Source of the DNA: Candidatus Thorarchaeota archaeon | Lineage (GTDB): Archaea > Asgardarchaeota > Thorarchaeia > Thorarchaeales > Thorarchaeaceae | DNA: 40,273 nt | Assembly (NCBI GenBank): GCA_016840825.1 | Contig: JAEORN010000167.1 | Coordinates: 1-40,273 of the forward strand | Reading direction: 5' to 3' | Part shown: positions 15,714 to 23,132 of the stretch, piece after piece | How positions within the stretch are numbered: the first letter of the stretch is position 1 | Layout: each line of letters begins with the position of its first letter | The notes under the pieces: model-generated | Databases searched by the model: none | What the model was told of the DNA's origin: nothing | What the model saw: only the letters and a program-made list of their open reading frames with translations | Translations under genes and position numbers: made by a program

Positions 15714-16535
15714 ATGAATATGCTTCAATATCTACAAGAATTAAATCAGGCGATTGACATACGTCGGTCTCATAGGCATTATCATCCCCTACCTTTGAAG
15801 GATCAGGACAAAGTCAAAATCCAGACAATCATCGATACCCTAGAAGATGTCCCTTTCGAGAGTGATGTTAGGCTCAGTCTGCACCAAGCTGATGAGAGCC
15901 AAGAGATTGTATATTTTCGAGGACCGAAACATTTTGTTGCTCTTACTACTGATGAGTCAATACTATCTCAGGCAAAGCTAGGATTCCTAGGAGAACTTAT
16001 CGTTCTATATGCAGAAAGTCAAGGAATCAGGACATGCTGGATGGGGCATTACAAGAAAAGAACTGTCAATGAAATAGTCAAGAATGATGGATTAGATATT
16101 GAACAGAATAAGCTATACTGTATTATCACACTCGGATACATCCCTGAAAAAACAGGTATTATGGATCGAATATCAGAGAAGCGTTTGTCTAAGAAAACGA
16201 AAACAGTTGAGGACCTTCTTCATCCAGATTCATTACGTAAGTTTCCAGAATCGATCTATCATGCTTTACAGAAGGCAAACAAAGCTCCTTCTGCTATGAA
16301 CTCCCAGAAATGGAAATATTGCATTAGTCCAACAGATGCAGGTTATGTTGTAGAGATAGCAAAGCCAGTGGGATATAAACACTTCAAATGGGCATTCTAT
16401 GATATTGATGTCGGTACCGCTGCAGCACATTTTTGGCTGGGAATGAGGTTTATGGGAATTGATTTGCAAACTCAGGTATATCAGGAAGAAGAGAGGTCTC
16501 TCTGGAGATTTTCTCTTGAGAATCAAGCGGATTAA
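15714..16535 (+). CDS. Nitroreductase-like flavoprotein (TM1586-type)
   Basis: About 273 residues. The opening AIDIRRSHRHYHPLPL matches the R-R-S-x-R-x-[FY] flavin-binding start of nitroreductases. SKAPSAMNSQ-type language appears later as KANKAPSAMNSQKWKY (about 198-213), which is the second FMN-contact motif. This places it in the putative TM nitroreductase group, where one chain holds both halves of a domain-duplicated fold. It would bind FMN and use NAD(P)H; the substrate is unknown. ATG 15714 is chosen. TTG 15702 and ATG 15720 are also in frame, and no clear ribosome site distinguishes them. It is 30-40 bases behind the second GTPase and may be co-transcribed. Confidence 0.75.
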   Translation: MNMLQYLQELNQAIDIRRSHRHYHPLPLKDQDKVKIQTIIDTLEDVPFESDVRLSLHQADESQEIVYFRGPKHFVALTTDESILSQAKLGFLGELIVLYAESQGIRTCWMGHYKKRTVNEIVKNDGLDIEQNKLYCIITLGYIPEKTGIMDRISEKRLSKKTKTVEDLLHPDSLRKFPESIYHALQKANKAPSAMNSQKWKYCISPTDAGYVVEIAKPVGYKHFKWAFYDIDVGTAAAHFWLGMRFMGIDLQTQVYQEEERSLWRFSLENQAD

Positions 16536-16751
16536 TTATCTCAAGAAACATTCCATCGTATTAGCAAAATTCGTTTGGTCATCAATTTGGTGATGCTACA
16601 TTCCAACAACTAGATATACCTTAACTTTTGTCTAATGTGGACTTGAGGAGCCAAAGCAATCCAATCTATGCAGATAGATGAATAACTGCTTTGATACCTC
16701 AGAGAATGCGTTTTGGTTCTCAGCATCCAATTGACTAGGAGGTCACTTGTG

Positions 16752-16838
16752 ATGGGATTCAATAGATCGCAGGATAGGAAATCTCGAAAACGCAAGCTCC
16801 AAAGAAAAAGGAAACATAGTGTACATCATGATATCTAA
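16752..16838 (+). CDS. Possible Arg/Lys-rich microprotein (28 residues)
   Basis: AGGAGGT at 16737-16743 is a near-perfect archaeal Shine-Dalgarno sequence, placed 8 bases before an ATG. The frame runs 28 codons to TAA and encodes a strongly basic peptide with core SRKRKLQRKRKHSVHH; 12 of 28 residues are Arg or Lys. Such composition is typical of tiny RNA-binding or ribosomal proteins. The core is reminiscent in style, not in alignable sequence, of the 25-residue ribosomal protein eL41. It is too short for composition alone to prove coding; the ribosome site is the main support. Confidence 0.35.
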   Translation: MGFNRSQDRKSRKRKLQRKRKHSVHHDI

Positions 16839-16904
16839 TACTAGAAGTATACCAATCTTCCCAGCAAGCATGGAAGTGAATCCATCCATTGATTCAAATG
16901 GTGA

Positions 16905-16947
16905 GCTGAAGAAAAAGGATTTCTCCAGCTCTCTTTTTCTTCTCAGC
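16905..16947. terminator. Inverted repeat at convergent gene ends (possible bidirectional terminator)
   Basis: GCTGAAGAAAAAG (16905-16917) pairs with CTTTTTCTTCTCAGC (16933-16947), apart from a 2-base bulge, across a 15-base loop. It lies just beyond the 3' end of the minus-strand PH-like gene. The A/T runs in both arms could serve either strand. Confidence 0.35.
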
Positions 16948-16970
16948 CTTTAACAAGTGCCCATACTATT

Positions 16971-17999
16971 CTAAGTATAATATCCATAATTCTCCTCTTC
17001 ATGGTCTTCAAAGGGATAAGATGATCGTAATGTTTTTCCTGTGTACCTATACATGAGGTCAGCGATAATCCAAGGACCATTCGCAGATTGTATTAACCAA
17101 GGATAGTCCATAACATCATCATTGATTGAGGGATTCCATGTGACGCATATCTGATTGTCCTCACCATTCTTTGTGAGGAGGTAAATAACTTGCATTGGAT
17201 TGTCCAGATTTTGCCATTGATGAGTGATGCACTTGATGTTCTCCCAATCTACTGTTTCAACAAGTACATTCTTCATAAAGCGTCCTTTCTTAATCCCCCT
17301 TATCCAAATGATTCCTTTGTTTCCCGCTGCAAAAAGAACTCCATTCTCAGTATCATTATAGTCTCTCAATGATTCTTCTAGAAGAAAAGCTTCTGTTCCT
17401 AGATACTTTAACGCTTCATGATGAAGTTCATTGGGATATGGTTTGTCTTGTAGAATCGTATTCAGGTCCAGAATAGCATTCCTAGTGAGACTCAACGGGA
17501 GATCCATCAAGTAGAGGGTCTCTTCCTTGCTTCTCACAGGAACTGAATATAATGCAGATTTCTGATGTATATCTCTAATGACTTGAGAGAGAGCTTTTGT
17601 ACCTTTCATGAATTGATTTTGCACTTGTTCCTTTGATTCGCCTTTTTCTTGTTTCGGGGCTTTTATGGAGATTCTATCTCTTTCATCAATTGTATATCGT
17701 CCATAGGAATCTAGCGGTTTTCCCAATATTTCGATTTCATCAGGTTTCTTCGTTTCAATGGACTGTATGCATTCATGAGGGAGCACTCTATGAATCGTGT
17801 AGCTTTGAATTCCAGAGGCAGTAGTCTGAACAAGTCTGCGATTAGTCAGAATGAGAAAGCCATTGAGAATCTCTAGTGCAGAGAGTATTGATTCGTTGGG
17901 AATAAGGCACTTAATGGCTACTTGGAAATTCGAAATCGCAGGTTGTCTTATTGAATCATCTATAGAGTTCACAAAGAATTCCTCACTGGTATTTTTCAA
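16971..17999 (-). CDS. Protein with two PH-like (bPH-type) domains, function unknown
   Basis: A 342-residue soluble protein. The N-terminal segment (about 28-95) reads ILSALEILNGFLILTNRRLVQ, then IHRVLPHECIQSIETKK. This is the strand pattern G-x-L-x-L-T-N-R-R-L seen in bacterial PH / GRAM-like domains. A second copy occurs near 205-270 (GVLFAAGNKGIIWIRG, then VETVDWENIKCITHQ). They are linked by a charged helix. I do not recognise a named family. PH-like domains bind lipids or proteins, often at the membrane. The start TTG 17999 overlaps the end of the upstream zinc-motif gene by 17 bases, so the two are translationally coupled and probably work together. Confidence 0.6.
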   Translation of the reverse strand: MKNTSEEFFVNSIDDSIRQPAISNFQVAIKCLIPNESILSALEILNGFLILTNRRLVQTTASGIQSYTIHRVLPHECIQSIETKKPDEIEILGKPLDSYGRYTIDERDRISIKAPKQEKGESKEQVQNQFMKGTKALSQVIRDIHQKSALYSVPVRSKEETLYLMDLPLSLTRNAILDLNTILQDKPYPNELHHEALKYLGTEAFLLEESLRDYNDTENGVLFAAGNKGIIWIRGIKKGRFMKNVLVETVDWENIKCITHQWQNLDNPMQVIYLLTKNGEDNQICVTWNPSINDDVMDYPWLIQSANGPWIIADLMYRYTGKTLRSSYPFEDHEEENYGYYT

Positions 18000-18435
18000 G
18001 CATATCCATCAGTTGCTTCATGGGCGAATCTATTGACTTTATCACAGCTTCAGGATTTGCTTCCTTTAGCTTCTCTTGATATACACCATCAGGCATTTTG
18101 ATGAAGCCATCCTTTTCCAGGACAATGAACACATTCCAAGGATGTTTCTTAAGTTTCGTAGCGAATTCTTGAATCTTCTTAGATGAAATTGATAATGCTC
18201 TATCAATTGAGTCAGAACACTCTGAGCACATATAGAAATAACCAGCAAGTTTGAGGAGTATTTGAGTATCTTTTGTATCATGGAAGATTCCAAGTATAGC
18301 ATATTGTGCATCATCATCGGACCTCATATCTACACCGCAGGATAGGCATGCTTTTGGCCACCGAAGGGCAATCACATCCTCTCTATTCATCTTTGTTCCA
18401 AAACGATACAATCTGAATTCCTCGTAATGAAGCAT
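17983..18435 (-). CDS. Small zinc-motif protein, partner of the PH-like protein
   Basis: 150 residues. Two CxxC pairs (WPKACLSCGVD near 30 and YFYMCSECSD near 70) can form one zinc site. Between them lies a beta-rich stretch. The C-terminal half is helical with a hydrophobic strand (WNVFIVLEKDGFIKM). No family is recognised. Its 3' end overlaps the next gene by 17 bases in another frame. ATG 18435 is the start. TATA-like TATAAC lies only about 10 bases before it and a TAATATATC further up (around 18500), so the promoter is uncertain. Confidence 0.6.
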   Translation of the reverse strand: MLHYEEFRLYRFGTKMNREDVIALRWPKACLSCGVDMRSDDDAQYAILGIFHDTKDTQILLKLAGYFYMCSECSDSIDRALSISSKKIQEFATKLKKHPWNVFIVLEKDGFIKMPDGVYQEKLKEANPEAVIKSIDSPMKQLMDMLEKYQ

Positions 18436-18513
18436 AGTTATACTCTAAGCTCAGTAAATGTACAATACCGAACTATGAACACCCACATATGACTTCTGAT
18501 ATATTAGATTACG

Positions 18514-19500
18514 CTATTTCCAACATGCAACCCAATGTTCTGGCGAAACCTCATGCAGAATGGGCTCTTCGTCATCTACACATGAATTACCAACTTCCTG
18601 ACATCTAGGCCTGAATCTGCATCCAGGTGGTAAGTCGATTGGTGTTGGTGTTTCTCCCGGAAGCATGATTCTTTTCCTTTCAGCATCCGGATTTGGATTC
18701 GGCACATTCGAAACGAGTGCTTTTGTATAAGGATGAACTGGATTTTGAATGATCTCTTCCATCGGGCCCATTTCAGCGATACGACCTAGGTACATCACGA
18801 TGATATGATCGCCAATATACCGAGCTTGTGCGAGATCATGTGTTATGAAAATGTATGTCAGATTGTGCTTCTCTTTCAAGTCCTCCATCAGATTCATGAC
18901 TTCCGTACGAATGCTCGCGTCAAGCATCGAAACAGGTTCATCCGCGATGATGAGTGAGGGATTCAAGATTAGCGATCTCGCAATGCATACGCGTTGCAAT
19001 TGTCCACCGCTTAACTCGTGAGTATAACGTTCAGCAAAATCTTCTGCAGGGATTAATCTAACATCTTCAAGAGCAGATAGTATCTTTGCATATAGCTCAT
19101 CAGGATCTTCAATGATGTTGTGAATGGTAGGTCCTTCACCGATTAGTTGTCTAACTGGAAGTCTTGGATCTAATACCTCAAAGGGATTTTGAAAGATCAG
19201 TTGCATCTGCAATCTCAAGAGACTGAGTTCTGCTCTTGTCTTCTCATAGATATTGTCCCCTCTGAAGTAGACATCACCTTCAGTTGGCTCTGTCAGTCGA
19301 AGGATAGTACGGGCAAGTGTTGTTTTTCCGCAACCAGACTCGCCAACGATGCAAAGAGAGTCTCCCTCCTTGATCGAGAAAGAAACATCATCTACAGCTC
19401 TAACATATTTGTCCTCACTTAGGAATGAGAAAAGACCTCCTCGTACACGAAACCACTTCTTCAGGTTGTGAACTTCAAGTATATTCTCTGATTGAGTCAT
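18514..19500 (-). CDS. oppF: Oligopeptide ABC transporter ATP-binding protein (OppF-type)
   Basis: A 328-residue cytoplasmic ATPase that powers the peptide importer. Walker A is GESGCGKTT (53-61), the Q-loop lies in LIFQNPFEVLDP, the signature is ELSGGQLQR, Walker B is SLIIADEPVSMLD, and the switch His is in FITHD. The C-terminal oligo_HPY extension holds a cysteine motif, CRFRPRC...C...C. The length fits OppF/DppF. The ATG at 19500 is chosen: GGGAG lies 5 bases upstream and it overlaps the preceding OppD stop in ATGA. It is the last gene of the importer operon. Substrate specificity (di-, oligopeptide or other solute) cannot be read from the ATPase. Confidence 0.93.
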   Translation of the reverse strand: MTQSENILEVHNLKKWFRVRGGLFSFLSEDKYVRAVDDVSFSIKEGDSLCIVGESGCGKTTLARTILRLTEPTEGDVYFRGDNIYEKTRAELSLLRLQMQLIFQNPFEVLDPRLPVRQLIGEGPTIHNIIEDPDELYAKILSALEDVRLIPAEDFAERYTHELSGGQLQRVCIARSLILNPSLIIADEPVSMLDASIRTEVMNLMEDLKEKHNLTYIFITHDLAQARYIGDHIIVMYLGRIAEMGPMEEIIQNPVHPYTKALVSNVPNPNPDAERKRIMLPGETPTPIDLPPGCRFRPRCQEVGNSCVDDEEPILHEVSPEHWVACWK

Positions 19501-20474
19501 TGTGCTCCCTCCAAATCTAGTTCCCCTGCAAAATGGCACCTTGAGAAGTGCCCCGACTGTATCTCACGAAATTCAGGAATCTCATTTTTGCATATGGCTT
19601 GTGCAAATGGACATCTCGGATGAAACCTGCATCCTGGAGGTGGATTCAGCAGATTTGGAGGTGTTCCGGGAATGAACTCCAATCTCCTCTTGGGACCCAG
19701 AACGCTTGGAAAAGCTCCTATCAATTTTGAACCATACGGATGAAGACTGTGATTGAAAACCTCAGATGTCGAACCAAGCTCCACCATATTGCCTGCGTAC
19801 ATGATAGCTGTCTTAGTGCAATTCTCTGCAACGACAGATAGATCATGGGTAATGAAAAGAACACCAAGGTCATATTTTGCCTGGAGTTTCCTTAATAGAT
19901 CCAGGATTTTATTCTGTACTATCACGTCCAAGGCAGTTACTGGCTCATCTGCTATGATTATCTTAGGATCGCAAGATAGTGCTTGAGCGATGATAGCTCT
20001 TTGAAGCATGCCTCCACTAAACTCATGTGGATAGTTCATCATTCGCTTAGGTTCAAGTCCTACCTCATCAAAGAGATCCCCGACTTTCAATTTTGCTTCC
20101 ATTTTGGAAATCTCATACTTCTCCATCATTACTTCGATAATCTGATTCCCAATACGCAACACAGGATTGAAGGCGTTCATAGCATATTGAAATACTATGG
20201 ATGCCTCTTTCCATCTGAGCTTTCTCATTTCCTCATTTGATTTCTTTACAAGGTCCTCTCCATCAAGAAAGACCTCCCCATTTACGATTTCGCCATTCTC
20301 AGGTAGAATCCGAAGAATGCTATAGGCGGTAGTTGTCTTTCCACAACCTGATTCGCCAGCAATACCTAATGTTTCACGTTTGTCTACTGTGAATGAAACG
20401 TCATCCACTGCCTTCACTACTTTATTTCCAAGGTAATAATGAGTGGAGAGTCCGTTCACTTCTAATGTTGCCAT
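19497..20474 (-). CDS. oppD: Oligopeptide ABC transporter ATP-binding protein (OppD-type)
   Basis: 325 residues. Walker A is GESGCGKTT (40-48), the Q-loop is IVFQYAMNAFNP, the signature EFSGGMLQR has Phe in place of the usual Leu, Walker B is KIIIADEPVTALD, and the H-switch is FITHD. The C-terminal oligo_HPY region reads PPGCRFHPRCPFAQAIC, with a fourth Cys near the end. It pairs with OppF to form the heterodimeric motor. It starts one base after the permease stop and overlaps oppF by 4 bases, so the set is translationally coupled. Confidence 0.93.
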   Translation of the reverse strand: MATLEVNGLSTHYYLGNKVVKAVDDVSFTVDKRETLGIAGESGCGKTTTAYSILRILPENGEIVNGEVFLDGEDLVKKSNEEMRKLRWKEASIVFQYAMNAFNPVLRIGNQIIEVMMEKYEISKMEAKLKVGDLFDEVGLEPKRMMNYPHEFSGGMLQRAIIAQALSCDPKIIIADEPVTALDVIVQNKILDLLRKLQAKYDLGVLFITHDLSVVAENCTKTAIMYAGNMVELGSTSEVFNHSLHPYGSKLIGAFPSVLGPKRRLEFIPGTPPNLLNPPPGCRFHPRCPFAQAICKNEIPEFREIQSGHFSRCHFAGELDLEGAQ

Positions 20475-20475
20475 T

Positions 20476-22017
20476 CTATCCTCTCCTCCCTCGTAATCTT
20501 GGATTCACAACCTTATCTGCTGCATGACTGACAAAAACAAATCCTAGTGATGTCAATAGGATTAGCAGTCCAGGTGGAATAATCCACCACCAAGCATTAT
20601 TCAGTAATGCCGCATTCTTATTCGCCCAGTGTAGCATTATTCCCCAGCTCGGTTGTCCGTGAATGTCTACAAATCCTAGGAAAGCGATTCCCGCTTCACC
20701 TAATATGGCATTCACCACTCCAAGAATGACATTCGCTAGAATCAAGGGTAATGTGTTGGGGAGGATATGTTTGATGAGAATATATCGATCCGTTGCACCT
20801 AAGGCATGTGCTGCTTCAGTAAGGGGCCTCTCTCTAAGAGATAGCGCCTCACTTCTGACCATCCTCGCTGTTCCAGTCCATCCGAGTATTGCAATCACGA
20901 TGATAACATTTTGCAATCCCTGTCCGAAGAGAACGAGAAAGATTAGCATCAAGGGCAGAGTAGGAAGTGATAGGAATACATCTGTAATTCTCATCAGAAG
21001 CGTATCAATGAATCCTCCAAAATAGCCTGAAATAAGACCCACCGTTGTTCCAATAAAAACTGCGACAACACTTGCAGTAAATCCTACCAATAATGAAACC
21101 TGAGTTCCATAAATCAAGCGGCTCAAGATATCTTGACCATTCTGATTTGTACCCAGCGGATGTTGTGGTGAGGGGGGCAGCAGTAAGTCTTCACCAATAC
21201 CTCCTGAGAGCTCACTCCAGTGATATATTAGACCTGCCCAATCTAGTATTGGTGCAATGAGAGCTAGAATTACCATTGCTGAAATGATTCCTAAGCCAAC
21301 TAATCCCATTGGTTCATTAAGAAACTCGATCCAGAAGGATTCAATATTTTTTCTAAAACCCCATAGTGATTTGATAATCCTAGGTAGCATAAGATATACT
21401 GGAAATACAACGAATATGGATACCAGTGAATATCCCCTAAGGACATTATTCAAAGGAATTGTGATTAGTGGTGGTACTATTGTCACACCTATAACCGCAC
21501 TAGAGAGAAAGATCTCAAGAATCATCCAGAGAAGGAGTACACCAACTATACCTGAACGATAGATTATCATAGTTCTGTCTGAAAGATGTTGCATTTGCTT
21601 TGGATCCCATAGGAATAGTACGAAGAAGAATATGATTCCCATACCTACCCCAAATGCAAATGTAGCAAAGATGATGACACCTATCTCTATGAGGAAGTTG
21701 AGAACATTACCTACCCTCTTTGTGAAATACCATTTGTTCTTTAGTGAAACGAGTAATGCGACAAGAAAGACAGCAATACCTCCGATTCTAACTGAATCCG
21801 TGACAAGTATACTAAGATCTTCATCAAAGCGTGAAATGGTGCTGGCTTGCCAATATGTAATCGAATTAGTGAGCATATCTATAGCAATGATTACCAGTGC
21901 TGATAGTATGAGAAAAGCACCTATTGAAACGATTCGAACATGCCACTTCTGCTTCGGTTTAGCTACATCGATAGCATCCGGATAATTGGATACCTGTGAG
22001 TCCTCTATTGTCATCAT
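20476..22017 (-). CDS. oppC: Oligopeptide ABC transporter permease (OppC-type) with long N-terminal membrane extension
   Basis: 513 residues, against about 300 for typical OppC. The C-terminal 280 residues are a standard permease: the OppC N-terminal motif EPMGLVGLGIISAMVILALIAP, the LGTNQNGQDILSRL segment, and the EAA loop EAALSLRERPLTEAA-like stretch ending HALGATDRYILIKHILPN. The N-terminal 200 residues add about six further membrane segments of no recognised family. The start ATG 22017 (or ATG 22014) follows a perfect GGAGGTGA ribosome site. An earlier TTG at 22050 lies inside the upstream gene. Together with OppB it forms the translocation channel. Confidence 0.9.
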   Translation of the reverse strand: MMTIEDSQVSNYPDAIDVAKPKQKWHVRIVSIGAFLILSALVIIAIDMLTNSITYWQASTISRFDEDLSILVTDSVRIGGIAVFLVALLVSLKNKWYFTKRVGNVLNFLIEIGVIIFATFAFGVGMGIIFFFVLFLWDPKQMQHLSDRTMIIYRSGIVGVLLLWMILEIFLSSAVIGVTIVPPLITIPLNNVLRGYSLVSIFVVFPVYLMLPRIIKSLWGFRKNIESFWIEFLNEPMGLVGLGIISAMVILALIAPILDWAGLIYHWSELSGGIGEDLLLPPSPQHPLGTNQNGQDILSRLIYGTQVSLLVGFTASVVAVFIGTTVGLISGYFGGFIDTLLMRITDVFLSLPTLPLMLIFLVLFGQGLQNVIIVIAILGWTGTARMVRSEALSLRERPLTEAAHALGATDRYILIKHILPNTLPLILANVILGVVNAILGEAGIAFLGFVDIHGQPSWGIMLHWANKNAALLNNAWWWIIPPGLLILLTSLGFVFVSHAADKVVNPRLRGRRG

Positions 22018-22027
22018 TTCACCTCCT

Positions 22028-23029
22028 TCAGTACCGAATCCTTGGATCAAGGTATAGATAGAGAATATCCGCGAGCAGATTTGAGAAAATAGTAATCGTT
22101 GCTAGGAAAAGAAATATTCCTTGAAGAACAGGATAGTCAACTGATAAGACTGATTGATATGTCAATAGACCAAGACCTGCCCAACTGAATACAAATTCAG
22201 TAATCATCGCACCACTGATAAGGTAAGGAAGATTGACAGCGATGACGCTCACCATTGGTAACATGGCATTTCGCATGGCATGGCCATATAGAATGGTTCG
22301 TTCTTTCAATCCCTTTGCTCTTGCTGCGAGAATATAGTCTTGGGTAAAGACATCAAGTACAGAATCTCTCATGATGAGATAGAATCCGCCAATAAATGAT
22401 AGGGTTAGAACAATCCACGGACCAACCATATGGTGCAAGTAGTCTATAGTATAGTCTAAGAAATTGATGTGATTGTAACCTCTGGTGATTGTTCCTGCAA
22501 GAGGAATCAAGTTCAATTGGAAACCGAAGACCATTAGCATTAACAGACCTATCCAGAAGACAGGCATCGCGTACGCAATAAGGAATACAACTGTAGAACC
22601 TGTATCTATCTTTGTATCTCTACGAGCGGCTGCAATCACTCCAAAAATCATTCCGATGATGATCGATGCAAACATTGATGCTCCCATAAGGATGAATGTG
22701 TTCCAAAATCTAAATCCAAAAATCGTTTCCCAAACAGGTTGTCCAAATTGCACGAATGAATATCCTAGGTCACCTTGGAATAATGCCACAAGGTAGTAGA
22801 CATATTGCTCAGCTAGTGAACGGTCAAGTCCAAATCGTTCGACTATCGCTTGTCTTAGTTCTGGTGGAAGCCCTTGATGAAGGAGAGCTTGTCTTGGATC
22901 TCCGGGCATGACCCTGAAGATGATGAAATTCAAGGTGATAATCAAGAACCACACAATTAAGGTTTGACCAAGCCTTTGCAAAATATATCTTCGAGTACCA
23001 ATTGAGGTCCTTACCGCCAATAGAATCAC
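22028..23029 (-). CDS. oppB: Oligopeptide ABC transporter permease (OppB-type)
   Basis: 333 residues. The opening RRYILQRLGQTLIVWFLIITLNFIIFRVMPGDP is the conserved OppB/DppB beginning, abbreviated here by its ends RRYILQRL and FRVMPGDP. Six membrane segments follow. The EAA loop reads DYILAARAKGLKERTILYGHAMRNA. It starts at GTG 23029 (TTG 23020 is also in frame). Its own TATA box lies at 23074-23085, downstream of a terminator that closes the binding-protein gene. First gene of the oppBCDF unit. Confidence 0.93.
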   Translation of the reverse strand: MILLAVRTSIGTRRYILQRLGQTLIVWFLIITLNFIIFRVMPGDPRQALLHQGLPPELRQAIVERFGLDRSLAEQYVYYLVALFQGDLGYSFVQFGQPVWETIFGFRFWNTFILMGASMFASIIIGMIFGVIAAARRDTKIDTGSTVVFLIAYAMPVFWIGLLMLMVFGFQLNLIPLAGTITRGYNHINFLDYTIDYLHHMVGPWIVLTLSFIGGFYLIMRDSVLDVFTQDYILAARAKGLKERTILYGHAMRNAMLPMVSVIAVNLPYLISGAMITEFVFSWAGLGLLTYQSVLSVDYPVLQGIFLFLATITIFSNLLADILYLYLDPRIRY

Positions 23030-23073
23030 TCACACTATGAAGTTGATAGGTAAATTTGGTTCCTTAAAAGGGC

Positions 23074-23085
23074 ACTGTATAAAGT
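23074..23085 (-). promoter_or_regulatory. Predicted TATA box driving oppBCDF separately from the binding protein
   Basis: The minus strand reads ACTTTATACAGT, about 50 bases upstream of GTG 23029. It would give a leader of around 24 bases. It lies directly after the binding-protein terminator, so the permease/ATPase genes can be transcribed independently. Confidence 0.45.
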
Positions 23086-23090
23086 AATAG

Positions 23091-23123
23091 AAAAAAAAGG
23101 GAAGAGGGACCATTATAGGTCCC
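23091..23123 (-). terminator. Hairpin plus T-run terminator after the binding-protein gene
   Basis: On the minus strand GGGACC-TATAAT-GGTCCC forms a perfect 6-bp stem. It is followed by TCTTCCC and a run of eight T. It sits 10 bases past the binding-protein stop and before oppB, so it should make the binding protein more abundant than the rest of the importer. Confidence 0.65.
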
Positions 23124-23132
23124 GAATCTGGT

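Larger units (their letters stand above)
16536..16970. other. Gene-poor 435-bp stretch
   Basis: No ordinary gene is supported here. It contains a short frame for a basic 28-residue peptide (16752-16838), an inverted repeat at its right end (16905-16947), and an 8-bp inverted repeat around the preceding stop codon (TCTTGAGA at 16514-16521 with TCTCAAGA at 16539-16546). A 61-codon minus-strand frame at 16610-16795 has no ribosome site and unremarkable composition, and was not accepted. Confidence 0.6.

Noticed and set aside
16514..16546. Inverted repeat TCTTGAGA/TCTCAAGA around the nitroreductase stop
   Set aside because: Stem of 8 bp with a 17-base loop and no following T-run; too weak to call a terminator.
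16610..16795. 61-codon frame on the minus strand in the gene-poor stretch
   Set aside because: No ribosome site or TATA box, no recognisable motif; it overlaps the better-supported basic microprotein frame.
20663..21025. 120-codon frame opposite oppC (and similar frames opposite the importer genes)
   Set aside because: Shadow frame produced by the codon bias of the membrane-protein gene on the other strand; no start signals.
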